Of a stretch of DNA of 64,000 bases, positions 56,079 to 64,000 are shown piece by piece (position 1 is the first letter of the stretch; each line of letters begins with the position of its first letter). The notes under the pieces were generated by a model. The model searched no databases, was not told where the DNA came from, and was given only the letters and a program-made list of their open reading frames with translations. Source of the stretch: Diaphorobacter aerolatus (GTDB lineage: Bacteria > Pseudomonadota > Gammaproteobacteria > Burkholderiales > Burkholderiaceae_C). Position numbers and translations under genes: made by a program. The DNA is taken from the NCBI RefSeq assembly GCF_014489535.1, contig NZ_CP060783.1:1116001-1180000 (forward strand), given 5' to 3'.

Positions 56079-56476
56079 TCTCAAAAATCCGCCCCAGGAA
56101 CCGAAAGCTTCAAGAGAGATAAATACTCGATTATAGGAATAGTGTGATATGTTCTTGCAAATCTCGACAATCATTAATCACGCACAAACACCTGTCGAAT
56201 GTACGATTGAGGTCTCACAATACGCGCACAAATATAATCATGACATCACATTCACTATTGGAAATGATTACCTTTCGACCCACCGATTACCAAGCCACAA
56301 GCAAGATCCGTTAGATAAATTCAAAACCGGCTTTCGTTGGTAAATTTCCAAAATACCCCTCAAATAGAGCGTCTTTGTAAATCGCCATCCAGCCGAACTC
56401 CATAAACGTTCACATATTCCGTTGACGGTCGATGGGAATCATGCGTGGTTACTCAGGCCTGTTCGCCATAAACGAC

Positions 56477-56512
56477 AAAGGCCACGAAGCATTCCTGCTT
56501 CGCGGCCTTTTG
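56477..56512 (-). terminator. Terminator downstream of pmbA
   Basis: AAAGGCC and GGCCTTT flank CGAAGCA-TTCC-TGCTTCG, together a 15-bp stem with one mismatch and a four-base loop. It lies 57 bp beyond the pmbA stop and is probably bidirectional, isolating pmbA from the fimbrial region. Confidence 0.72.
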
Positions 56513-56566
56513 GGGCTGCGCAATCCACTAAATTTTCAGCGCGTCAGAGATTATTCGGGCGCGCCC

Positions 56567-57976
56567 TCAATTACCCGCCACCTTCATCTTTCCAATGAGC
56601 ACCGAGCCGACGGTCTTGGCGCCGTAGTTGTAGGCATCGGCACCCACGGCGACGATGTTAGCAAGCATGTCCTTCAAATTACCGGCAATGGTGATTTCCT
56701 GCACCGGAAAGGCGATCTTGCCGTTTTCCACCCAGAAGCCGCTTGCGCCGCGCGAATAGTCGCCCGTGACGTAGTTCACACCCTGCCCCATGAGTTCGAT
56801 CACGAAGAGGCCCGTGCCGAGCTTTTCGAGCATGGCTTCCAGATCGTCGCCGGGGCGCGTGAGGCGCGAGGTGAGCGTGAGGTTGTGCGAGCCGCCCGCA
56901 TTGCCGGTCGTCTTCATGCCAAGTTTGCGTGCCGAGTAGCTTGTGAGGAAGTAGCCTTCCACGCGGCCCGCGTCGACCACCTTGCGCGCCTGCACGCGCA
57001 CGCCCTCCTCGTCAAACGGCGAACTGCCCTTGCCGCCGGGGATGAACGGATCTTCCATGATGTCGATGTGCTGTGGAAAGACGTTCTTGCCCAGCGAATC
57101 GAGCAAGAAGGTGCTCTTGCGGTAGAGTGCGCCGCCGCTCACGGCCTGCACGAAGCCGCCGAGCAGGCCTGCGGCCAGGGGCGATTCGAACAGCACCGGG
57201 CATTCGGTGGTGGGAATCTTGCGGCTGCCGAGGCGGCTCAGCGCGCGTTCGGCGGCATAGCGGCCAATGGCCGCGGGCGACGCGAGATCCTGCGCGCTGC
57301 GCATCGAGCTGTACCAGGAATCGCGCTGCATTTCGGCATTGCGACCGGGCAGCGCGGCAATCGGTGCGACCGACATGCTGTGGCGCGAGCTTGCGTAGCC
57401 GCCGCGAAAGCCGCGCGTGTGGGCGCTGAAGAAATGGCTCTGCTGCGCCGAGACGCCCGCGCCCTCACTGTTGGTGATGCGTTTGCTGGTGCCGAGTGCG
57501 GCAGCCTCGCACTCGAGCGCCAATCGCGCGGCCTCCTCGCTGGTCACGTTCCACGGGTGGAACAGGCCGAGATCGCGGTGGGTGTTCTCGGGCGCTATGT
57601 CCTCGGCATCCGGAAGGCCGGCGACCGGGTCTTCCGCTGTGAAACGGGCAATATCGTATGCCGCCTGAACGGTGCGCTCGATGGCCTGCGCGGAGAAATC
57701 CGACGTGCTGGCATTGCCACGGCGGTGTCCCAGATAGACGGTCACGCCGAGCGATTTGTCGCGATTGCGCTCCACGGTTTCCAGTTCGCCCTTGCGCACG
57801 CTCACACTCAGTCCACAGCCCTCGGACGCGTCGGCACCGGCGTCGGTGGCGCCCAGCTTTTTGGCGTGGGCCAACGCCTGGTCGACCAGGTCAGCAAAGA
57901 AGTCACGGGTGTAGCTGAAGCCGCTGTCGGGTGGAGACCCTGCGGCGCTGTTGGCGTTGGAAGGTGATTTTTTCAT
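56567..57976 (-). CDS. pmbA: Metalloprotease PmbA (TldE)
   Basis: Subunit of the TldD-TldE protease that trims antibiotic peptides and degrades antitoxins such as CcdA. About 469 residues. VSVRKGELETVERNRDKSLG (N-terminal), RGFRGGYASSRHSMSVAPIA and NVFPQHIDIMEDPFIPGGKG are family regions; DYSRGASGFWVENGKIAFPV is the conserved C-terminal block. Start 57976 (MKKSPSNANS) is preferred over 58000. Divergent from darP, a conserved pairing in proteobacteria. tldD is not in this window. Confidence 0.95.
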   Translation of the reverse strand: MKKSPSNANSAAGSPPDSGFSYTRDFFADLVDQALAHAKKLGATDAGADASEGCGLSVSVRKGELETVERNRDKSLGVTVYLGHRRGNASTSDFSAQAIERTVQAAYDIARFTAEDPVAGLPDAEDIAPENTHRDLGLFHPWNVTSEEAARLALECEAAALGTSKRITNSEGAGVSAQQSHFFSAHTRGFRGGYASSRHSMSVAPIAALPGRNAEMQRDSWYSSMRSAQDLASPAAIGRYAAERALSRLGSRKIPTTECPVLFESPLAAGLLGGFVQAVSGGALYRKSTFLLDSLGKNVFPQHIDIMEDPFIPGGKGSSPFDEEGVRVQARKVVDAGRVEGYFLTSYSARKLGMKTTGNAGGSHNLTLTSRLTRPGDDLEAMLEKLGTGLFVIELMGQGVNYVTGDYSRGASGFWVENGKIAFPVQEITIAGNLKDMLANIVAVGADAYNYGAKTVGSVLIGKMKVAGN

Positions 57977-58057
57977 ATCGGCGGCTATGATACTTGCCAC
58001 ATTGAGCCCCCGTTCGGCACACGACTGAATGGCCGGCGCACTCCATTGAATACTCTC

Positions 58058-58714
58058 ATGTCACGTAAACCCAAAAAAGGCTACTTCGTGCGAGGTCAGT
58101 TCGTTGCCGAAGGCAGCGAAATGGACCTGCAACTGAAGGCCGAACTCAGGGGAACCGATGGTTCCACCAAGACCGAACTCAAGCGCGAGAGCGATGAGCT
58201 GCAGGATCTGGGCAAGGAGCTGCTCACGCTGCGCTCCGACCTGTTCAACCGCCTCAACCTGCCGGAGAAGCTCGCGGAAGCGCTCGCCGAGGCCAAGCGC
58301 ATCACGAATTTCGAGGGCAAGCGTCGGCAGATGCAGTTTGTCGGCAAGCTCATGCGCAAGCTCGAGGAAGTCGAGGTCACCGCCGTGCGTCAGGCGCTCG
58401 ACGAGCAGCGCAACGGCTCGGCCGAAGAAAAGCTCTCGCTGCATCTGGCCGAGCAATGGCGCGACCGCCTGATCGCGCACGAAGAATCACTCGCGACCTG
58501 GCTTGAGCAGTTCCCGCGCACCGACACCCAGCAAATCCGCGCGCTGATCCGTCAGGCCCGCAAGGATGCGCCCGAAGACGACAAGGCCGCCGAATCGCAG
58601 GGACTGGCTCCTCGCAAGGGCCGCGCCTACCGCGAACTGTTCCAACTGGTGAAGGAGCAGCTCGAAGACGCCAAGACGCAGTCCGACGCCGAATCGCACG
58701 AGGACGACGCCTGA
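58058..58714 (+). CDS. darP: Ribosome-associated protein DarP (YjgA, DUF615)
   Basis: Late 50S assembly and peptidyl-transferase-centre factor. About 218 residues, all-helical and highly charged: ALAEAKRITNFEGKRRQMQF and FVGKLMRKLEEVEVTAVRQA are the hallmark. Start ATG 58058 (MSRKPKKGYFVRG) rather than TTG 58046. The C-terminal extension is acidic. Divergent from pmbA with about 80 bp between, and 20 bp upstream of mog. Confidence 0.93.
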   Translation: MSRKPKKGYFVRGQFVAEGSEMDLQLKAELRGTDGSTKTELKRESDELQDLGKELLTLRSDLFNRLNLPEKLAEALAEAKRITNFEGKRRQMQFVGKLMRKLEEVEVTAVRQALDEQRNGSAEEKLSLHLAEQWRDRLIAHEESLATWLEQFPRTDTQQIRALIRQARKDAPEDDKAAESQGLAPRKGRAYRELFQLVKEQLEDAKTQSDAESHEDDA

Positions 58715-58734
58715 GTCATGCGGAGACATCACAC

Positions 58735-59366
58735 ATGAGCACGACTTCACCGCCTCTTTCGCATCTTCCGCCGCTGCCCGCCACGCCCGAGCCGGTAAGG
58801 ATCGGCATCGTCTCGATCAGCGACCGGGCGAGCACCGGCGTCTACGAAGACAAGGGCCTGCCCGCGCTGAAGGAATGGCTGCTCGGCGCGCTGCACAACC
58901 CCATCGAATTCGAGGCACGCCTGATCCCGACGAGAAGAATGGCATCAGCGCCGCCCTGATCGAACTGGTGGAGGCAGGTTGCTCGCTGGTGCTCACCACC
59001 GGCGGCACGGGCCCTGCCCCGCGTGACGTGACGCCCGAAGCCACGCTCGCCGTGGCCGACAGGGAGATGCCGGGTTTTGGCGAACAAATGCGCCAGATCA
59101 GCCTGAGCTTCGTGCCGACCGCAATCCTCTCGCGCCAGGTGGCCGTCATTCGCGGCAAGAGCCTGATCATCAACCTGCCCGGCCAGCCCAAGGCGATCGC
59201 GGAAACGCTGGCCGGCCTCAAGGACGCGGACGGCTCGCAGAAGGTGAACGGCATCTTCGCGGCAGTGCCGTATTGCATCGACCTGATCGGTGGCCCCTAC
59301 CTCGAGACGCGCGATCAGGTCTGCAAGGGCTTTCGCCCCAAAACCGGCATTCGCACACGCGACTGA
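58735..59366 (+). CDS. mog: Molybdopterin adenylyltransferase (one frameshift)
   Basis: Adenylates molybdopterin before metal insertion. RIGIVSISDRASTGVYEDKG at the N-terminus, LVLTTGGTGPAPRDVTPEAT is the MoCF signature, followed by GFGEQMRQISLSFVPTAILS. The frame breaks at CCC 58926-58928. One C restores FEARLIPDEKNGISAALIEL, giving about 210 residues, the usual length. Ribosome site CGGAGA. The gene shares a terminator with the opposite GDPD gene. Confidence 0.93.
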
Positions 59367-59378
59367 GAGCGCAAAAAC

Positions 59379-59409
59379 AAAGCCACTGCGCACGAAGCGC
59401 AGTGGCTTT
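59379..59409. terminator. Bidirectional terminator between mog and the GDPD gene
   Basis: AAAGCCACTGCG and CGCAGTGGCTTT form a perfect 12-bp stem with loop CACGAAG, followed on the plus strand by CGTTTTCTT and on the minus strand by GTTTTTG. It serves the two convergent genes. Confidence 0.87.
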
Positions 59410-59429
59410 CGTTTTCTTCTAGCGCCGTT

Positions 59430-62400
59430 TCAACGGGTCAACGCGCTCTTGCGATCACGGCGGCGTGAACGCAGCCATGCCAGCGCGCCCACGGCCCACG
59501 ACAACGTGAGGACCGCACCCGCACCCAGCGAAGGAACGGCCGTGGGCGTGCCTGGCATCACCGGCTCGGCCTTGGTGACGCCAAGGCCACCCGGATCGAC
59601 GATGAAGCCGTTGGCCGCAAGGTCGTTGTCCCCGTCGCCGCCATCGGTCAGCGTGAGAGTCACCTTGTTGCCGCTGATCTGCGCACCCGCGAACTCATAC
59701 CAATGCGCCTGCGCGTTGGCCTGGGTCTTGCCGTATTTGTAGTATTTGGCATCCGTGGGCAGCGCCTGCGGATAGGTCAGCTCGACCACCGCCTGCTTGC
59801 CCGCTTCGCCACCCTTTAGCGTGAAGCCGGTCACACCGAACGGGAAGCTCAGGTTGTCGGGCGTGCTCGTCGGCACCGATACCGACATCGCATTGCCCGC
59901 ATCAAAAGCCCAGAGGCCCGTTCCGCCGCCAGTGACCTTCGCCTGCACCACGCCGCTCTTGCCCACGGGGCTCAGTGGCGCTTCCACGGGCAGCGGCGCG
60001 AACGTGAAATTGACCGAGCAGTTGCCGCTGACGACGCCCGTGGTGTAGATCGTGCGATCCGCATTCCACGCGCCCGCCGGGCAGTCGCCACCGGGTGCCG
60101 CGCCAGTCACCGCATAGCCCGGCTGCGGCGTCACGCTGCAGGCACTGGTCTGACCGGGCACTGCGCTGCTGCAGGACACAGCACCGGCACTCGCCGAATT
60201 GGAGGTGCCGGTCACGCCGCCCGAACCATCGCCCACGGTCAACGTGACCGGCTGGGCCATCAGCACATAGCTGTAGGTGCCATCGCCCATCTTGTAACGG
60301 TAGCCCGGCAGCACCACGGCTGTGCCGGCGCTCGTGAAGGTGATCGTGCCGTCGGTGGGTGTCTGCGCCGTGGCGGTGCCGCCGAGCAGCACCATCTCGT
60401 TGGCACGCGCCGTCGTTGACTCGCCGGTCTGGGTGGTGAGAGTCACCTCCAGCGAGGCCGCTTCGTTCAGCGCGATTTTTGCGGGCAGAGCGGCGGCCTT
60501 GATCGCCACTGGAAAATTGGCGGCCCACTTTGCGTAGTCCGTTGTGAGGCCGTGCGTGCCCCAGCTGTAGTACTTGTAGAAGTCGTTGGCAGTATTGAGG
60601 GTCCAGGGCCAGAAGGTCGTGCCACGGTGTTTCGCGGCCTCCATGATGGGACGGCTGATCCCGCTGTACGAAGGGTTGAAGGTGGAGTTGTTTTGCTGCG
60701 TTGCCTCCAGCACCTTGCGAACGCCATCGCGCACGTCCGCGCCCGCGTTGCTGCTGTTCAGAAAGCCTAGCGTCAGTTCAGGAATCTGCTCGGCACTGAG
60801 CTTGAGCTGGGGACTGGAGAACGAGATCGCCACCGTTTGGTCGGCCACGCCCTCTTCCTGTATCTCCTGCTTCAATCGGGTCACCACCGAAGGCGTGCTG
60901 CTCTTGATTTCAATGAAGTGCGTGATCGGCTTGTTCTTGAATGCCTTGAAATACTCACGCATGGTGGGGATCTGCAGCCCCTGCGGTTTGGTGCGCAGCG
61001 CCTTGACCTGCTCCAGCGTCATGGATTCGATGTTGCCCGTGCCATTGGTCGTGCGAACCACGGAGGCGTCATGCATGATCACCAGATGCCCATCCTTGGT
61101 GATGTAGATGTCGTTCTCGACCGCATCGGCACCGGCTGCGACGGCTGCCTGCGCGCTCTCCATCGTGTTTTCATCATGCTCGCCTCCGGCAGGCATGCCG
61201 CGATGACCGGCGATCAGCGGCTTGCGCAGCAGCGTGCCTGCGGGCAACTTGCGCATCACATCGGCGAACACCGTGCTGTCGCTGGCGAGCACGCCGTTCA
61301 CGCCGGTGGTGAGAACCAGCGCCGCATCCTGCGCGGTTCTCGCATCGGACACCGCCCATACCGTGATCAGCAGACGCTGCAGATGGGATACGGTCTCGCG
61401 CGTGGCCAGCGCTGCGGGCAGCACGGCGATCTTGGCGCCCGCACGGTTGGTGTCTCCCGTGATCTTCAACACGGCTTCGGTTCCAGCGGTCAGCGCGACA
61501 GCCGTGAAATCGACCGCGGTGCGCAGTTGCGGCAACTGGGTCCGTGCATATTTGAGCAGCACGGGATCATCGGACAACAAGGTGATGTCCGCCAGAGTGG
61601 GACCACCGAACGAGTATTCGCCCAGCGCATCTACCGTCGCCTGATCCTTCACGCGAAGCACCGGCACGGTCACGCGCCTGGCCTGCGCCAGATAGTCTTC
61701 CAGCGTTCCCAGCTTCTGGCCGGAGGCGTCGTTGAGGTTCAGCGCGCTGTCCAGCGTGAACAACGAGTTGCTCGATCCGTCACCCTCTCTGGTCGCAAGA
61801 CTCGTCATGCCCTGCACCAGCGTTGGCGCCATCGACGCGGCGGTGCCCGTGTCCTGCACCAGGACCGGCAACTCCAGCTCGGGAAGTGGGGTTTTCTGCT
61901 CGGTGACCTTCACGCTGTACACGCGCACCAGCGCACCCGAGGTCTGTACACCCACGCCGCCCTTGGCATTCGCGGCGGAGGAAATCGTCGTGTCATGCAG
62001 GAGCGTGCCGTTCAGGTACTGGCGCACGCGGTTGCCGTGCACGATCACCGTGGCCTTGTAGCGCTTGTTCTTGCTGATGACCTCCGAGAACGGCTTCTTG
62101 CTCTGCACATCCCACGTGCTTGCGGCGCTGCGAAAAGCCAACTCCGTCCCATTGTCATCAAGCGCGCTCTGCCGCACCGCAAACTGGTAGTAAGGCTCGA
62201 ATTGCTGCTTGGTATTCAGCGGCGAGGTGCGATACATCACACTCGCCCAACGCGAGGTGTTCACCGCACTGTCCATGGTGAATTCCATATCGATGCGGTA
62301 GTTGGACAAGGTCTCCAGATTCACGGGCAACATCACGCCGGTCATGCCGGAGGCGTCTGGCGTGCCGTCGATCAACAGATTGCCACCTGTAACCTTGGCC

Positions 62401-62630
62401 TTGCCCTTCATCTTCGGCTGCACACGCCAGTTGGCCGGAAGCGCTTCATCGGCTACGCCGGAAAAGTTCTCGTCGATGTAGACCGTTGCCTGCGGATCGG
62501 CCTTGAGAAATTGAGCCTCCAGAGCCTTGCGTGCTGCGTGGCTGCCGACGGGCGTATCGGACCAGGCCACGGGAGCGGAAAAAGCGAGCAATGTCGCAAC
62601 GGCGGCGGCCAGTGTTGTGCGTTGTTGCAT
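59430..62630 (-). CDS. Multi-domain glycerophosphodiester phosphodiesterase with IPTL-CTERM-like anchor
   Basis: Secreted surface protein, 1066 residues. Signal peptide to about residue 24 (VAWSD). Residues about 45-255 look like a LamG-type beta-sandwich. The GDPD domain begins near residue 473 with AGHRGMPAGGEHDENTMESA and AVENDIYITKDGHLVIMHDA (catalytic His, Glu, Asp). Then a beta-rich region with GQTSACSVTPQPGYAVTG repeats, a choice-of-anchor-U-like domain (YYKYGKTQANAQAHWYEF, GNKVTLTLTDGGDGDNDLAA), and a tail AVPSLGAGAVLTLSW plus helix and RSRRRDRK, as in sorting signals. The exact sorting system is not visible. Confidence 0.87.
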   Translation of the reverse strand: MQQRTTLAAAVATLLAFSAPVAWSDTPVGSHAARKALEAQFLKADPQATVYIDENFSGVADEALPANWRVQPKMKGKAKVTGGNLLIDGTPDASGMTGVMLPVNLETLSNYRIDMEFTMDSAVNTSRWASVMYRTSPLNTKQQFEPYYQFAVRQSALDDNGTELAFRSAASTWDVQSKKPFSEVISKNKRYKATVIVHGNRVRQYLNGTLLHDTTISSAANAKGGVGVQTSGALVRVYSVKVTEQKTPLPELELPVLVQDTGTAASMAPTLVQGMTSLATREGDGSSNSLFTLDSALNLNDASGQKLGTLEDYLAQARRVTVPVLRVKDQATVDALGEYSFGGPTLADITLLSDDPVLLKYARTQLPQLRTAVDFTAVALTAGTEAVLKITGDTNRAGAKIAVLPAALATRETVSHLQRLLITVWAVSDARTAQDAALVLTTGVNGVLASDSTVFADVMRKLPAGTLLRKPLIAGHRGMPAGGEHDENTMESAQAAVAAGADAVENDIYITKDGHLVIMHDASVVRTTNGTGNIESMTLEQVKALRTKPQGLQIPTMREYFKAFKNKPITHFIEIKSSTPSVVTRLKQEIQEEGVADQTVAISFSSPQLKLSAEQIPELTLGFLNSSNAGADVRDGVRKVLEATQQNNSTFNPSYSGISRPIMEAAKHRGTTFWPWTLNTANDFYKYYSWGTHGLTTDYAKWAANFPVAIKAAALPAKIALNEAASLEVTLTTQTGESTTARANEMVLLGGTATAQTPTDGTITFTSAGTAVVLPGYRYKMGDGTYSYVLMAQPVTLTVGDGSGGVTGTSNSASAGAVSCSSAVPGQTSACSVTPQPGYAVTGAAPGGDCPAGAWNADRTIYTTGVVSGNCSVNFTFAPLPVEAPLSPVGKSGVVQAKVTGGGTGLWAFDAGNAMSVSVPTSTPDNLSFPFGVTGFTLKGGEAGKQAVVELTYPQALPTDAKYYKYGKTQANAQAHWYEFAGAQISGNKVTLTLTDGGDGDNDLAANGFIVDPGGLGVTKAEPVMPGTPTAVPSLGAGAVLTLSWAVGALAWLRSRRRDRKSALTR

Positions 62631-62774
62631 GTGGTTATGCCTTTTTATAAACGGACAAGTCTTCCCAATGCATATGACAACCATGTTACCCATGGATGAC
62701 AGCCGCTGTCACAAACCATCTTTCCGCAGACCGGAATCGGTGATTGCGCAAGTCCCGGAGGTTGTATGCCCTAG

Positions 62775-63440
62775 TCAAAAACCCCGCAACTGCGCCCACT
62801 CGCCGAACGCTGCGCGATCGGCGCGCAATGCGTTGATCGGCGCCGCCGTGTCCTCGTAGCCGAGCGCGATGCCGTAGGCCACGCGGTAGGGGTGCGGTAC
62901 TTCGAGCACGCGCTCCACGGTCTCGCGATAACGCCGCCAGTAGCCTTGCGGGCAGGTGGCCATGCCGCGCTCGGTGGCGAGCAGCATGAAGGACTGCAGG
63001 TAGATGCCCAGATCGAGCCACTGCGCGTAGCCCATGCGCTCGTCCACCTGGACGATCACACCCACGGGCGCGCCGAAGAACAGGCCGTTTCGCGCGAGTT
63101 GCTCAAGACGTGCGGCCTTGTCTTCGCGGGGGATGTCGATGGTCTTGTACAGATCCTCGCCATTCTTGAAACGGCGAGTGCGATACGGGTCCCAGAGGCT
63201 CGGCGGATACGACATATGCGGCACCTCGCCATCATCCGTGGGCTCGGCACTGGTTACCGCCGCGACCAACTGCGCAAGTGGCGCGCCCGCCAGCGCCGTC
63301 ACGCGCCAGGGCTGGAGGTTGCCGCCGGATGCGGACTGCGCGGCGTCGGCGATCAGCCTGTGCACATCGCTGGAACCGGGAACACGTGGGAGAAAGGCGC
63401 GCACCGAACGGCGCTCCTGCATGGCCTGACTGACGTTCAT
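62775..63440 (-). CDS. Nitroreductase family protein
   Basis: FMN-dependent oxidoreductase, 221 residues. MQERRSVRAFLPR at the N-terminus and AQSASGGNLQPWRVTALAG carry the FMN phosphate contacts; DLGIYLQSFMLLATERGMAT and GYWRRYRETVERVL follow as usual. Acts on nitro- or quinone-type substrates; natural substrate unknown. Minus strand, separate from its neighbours. Confidence 0.92.
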   Translation of the reverse strand: MNVSQAMQERRSVRAFLPRVPGSSDVHRLIADAAQSASGGNLQPWRVTALAGAPLAQLVAAVTSAEPTDDGEVPHMSYPPSLWDPYRTRRFKNGEDLYKTIDIPREDKAARLEQLARNGLFFGAPVGVIVQVDERMGYAQWLDLGIYLQSFMLLATERGMATCPQGYWRRYRETVERVLEVPHPYRVAYGIALGYEDTAAPINALRADRAAFGEWAQLRGF

Positions 63441-63545
63441 TTTTCGGGAACCTCTGCTCTATGATGGTCTGTGCCAATGTATTCGTGGCAACCAACGCAT
63501 CATGCAACATCGGCGACAGGCCGCATCGGCGCGGCCCGCTGTGCG

Positions 63546-63794
63546 TCAGTTTCCCTTGAACATGAAATACGCCAACACGAGCACGCCGAGCGCAAAGATG
63601 AGCCGCACGATCCAAGGCGTCACCAACCACGCGCCGAGCGCCAGCAGGCCACGGCTCCAGACCTGCGGGGATTCGAGCGCATTTTGATTGCGCCCTTCCC
63701 CTGGTTGCGCGCGCATCGGATAGCCGCATGACGGGCAGGTTGCGGCCTGCGTGGAAATCTCGCGGCCACATTCGGGACATTTCACCAATGCCAT
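63546..63794 (-). CDS. Zinc-ribbon membrane protein
   Basis: 82 residues. N-terminal double-Cys zinc ribbon ([20 protein letters not shown]), then a short linker and two hydrophobic segments ([27 protein letters not shown]), so a small zinc-ribbon membrane protein. Its AGGGAGG ribosome site lies across the end of the upstream OmpA-type gene, so the two are translationally coupled. Function unknown. Confidence 0.85.
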   Translation of the reverse strand: MALVKCPECGREISTQAATCPSCGYPMRAQPGEGRNQNALESPQVWSRGLLALGAWLVTPWIVRLIFALGVLVLAYFMFKGN

Positions 63795-63797
63795 GGC

Positions 63798-64000
63798 TTA
63801 GCCTCCCTTGGTCGGTACACCGATCAGAATTTGCACCCGCCGGTTGAGCTGGCGTCCTGCGGGATCGTCGCTTCCGTCGGGCCGGGTATTGGGGCGACAG
63901 GTTCACGCTTGCCCAGCCCTCGGTAGCAGCGCGCCGATGGGTTCGCCCTTCGAGCACCTGCGCCACGGATTGTGCACGACGCTGCGAAAGGCTGTCGTTG
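63798..64000 (-). CDS. OmpA-family C-terminal domain protein, partial (two frameshifts)
   Basis: The gene runs off the window; only about 65 codons of the C-terminus are seen. NDSLSQRRAQSVAQVLEG is the peptidoglycan-binding OmpA motif and PAGRQLNRRVQILIGVP is the usual end. The middle is out of frame twice. One G in TGGGC and one C in GCCCCAAT restore EGWGKREPVAPNTRPDGSDD, the expected sequence. Outer-membrane or periplasmic wall-binding protein; length unknown. Confidence 0.82.

Larger units (their letters stand above)
55914..56566. other. AT-rich upstream region of the fimbrial operon, plus pmbA terminator
   Basis: About 650 bp without a confident gene. From about 55990 to 56440 base composition is clearly AT-rich against the surrounding GC-rich DNA. 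It contains the fimbrial promoter side, an inverted repeat (56063-56078), a weak 64-codon open frame (56149-56343) and, at its far end, the pmbA terminator. AT-rich fimbrial control regions are common and often bound by nucleoid proteins or silencers. Confidence 0.65.

Noticed and set aside
56149..56343. A 64-codon open frame in the AT-rich region (begins MFLQISTIINHAQ)
   Set aside because: No family resemblance and a poorly placed ribosome site; AT-rich DNA gives such frames by chance less often, so it is not excluded, but I cannot support it.
60837..62699. A 620-codon open frame on the plus strand opposite the GDPD gene
   Set aside because: Antisense shadow; the opposite strand encodes recognisable catalytic and sorting motifs.

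Overview
The window is about 64 kb of high-GC, gene-dense bacterial chromosome. Gene content points to Burkholderiales, most likely Comamonadaceae (Comamonas/Acidovorax/Diaphorobacter-like). The signs are an etfBA plus long acyl-CoA dehydrogenase cluster, DUF2242 and DUF2946 proteins, an orphan LivK-type binding protein, a baeSR-like pair beside an RND pump, darP (yjgA) opposite pmbA, and a surface protein with an IPTL-CTERM-like tail. This placement is from gene content only. I saw no rRNA, tRNA, transposase, phage gene or CRISPR array.

Layout. 0-9.4 kb: an MFS transporter, then mostly minus-strand lipid and energy metabolism (nitronate monooxygenase, acyl-CoA dehydrogenase, etfA, etfB behind a palindromic operator, an MscS channel, a crotonase, an HDAC-like deacetylase). 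9.4-14.7 kb: moxR-DUF58-transglutaminase-mltB on the plus strand. 14.7-22.5 kb: a binding protein with a DUF2242 lipoprotein, hsp20 behind a sigma-32-like promoter, tsaD, a CBS protein, a DUF937 protein and a baeSR-like two-component system. 22.7-28.9 kb: an RND tripartite efflux operon divergent from baeSR. 29-39.9 kb: DyP peroxidase, a glycolipid-binding-like protein, ybiB-cobA, a thioesterase, a sterol-desaturase-like hydroxylase, a flavoprotein, an MFS transporter, rpsU-yqeY separated by a highly structured spacer, and Lrp with an EamA exporter. 40-44.4 kb: DUF2946 protein, TonB receptor and PepSY membrane protein. 44.4-49.9 kb: a tartrate-dehydrogenase-like enzyme, two small metal-binding proteins and a Clp-like AAA+ ATPase fused to an M41 zinc peptidase behind a small basic protein. 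49.9-55.9 kb: a five-gene chaperone-usher fimbrial operon with two chaperones, preceded by an AT-rich stretch. 56.5-64 kb: pmbA, darP-mog, a 1066-residue glycerophosphodiesterase-like surface protein, a nitroreductase, a zinc-ribbon protein and the end of an OmpA-type gene.

A dominant property is a series of small frame breaks, about 20 in 15 genes. Nearly all are explained by one missing base, usually in a G or C run. Restoring the inferred base gives a full-length family member each time, and the corrected lengths are multiples of three. Systematic homopolymer deletion in sequencing or assembly explains this better than widespread pseudogenisation, so the broken genes are annotated here as single genes. 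The AAA-M41 gene is the exception: its break is not in a homopolymer.

The best candidates for something less described are the AAA-M41 protease with its basic partner, the nested inverted-repeat spacer between rpsU and yqeY, the palindromes in front of etfBA and the efflux operon, and the (GAA)7 tract between the divergent lrp and eamA genes.
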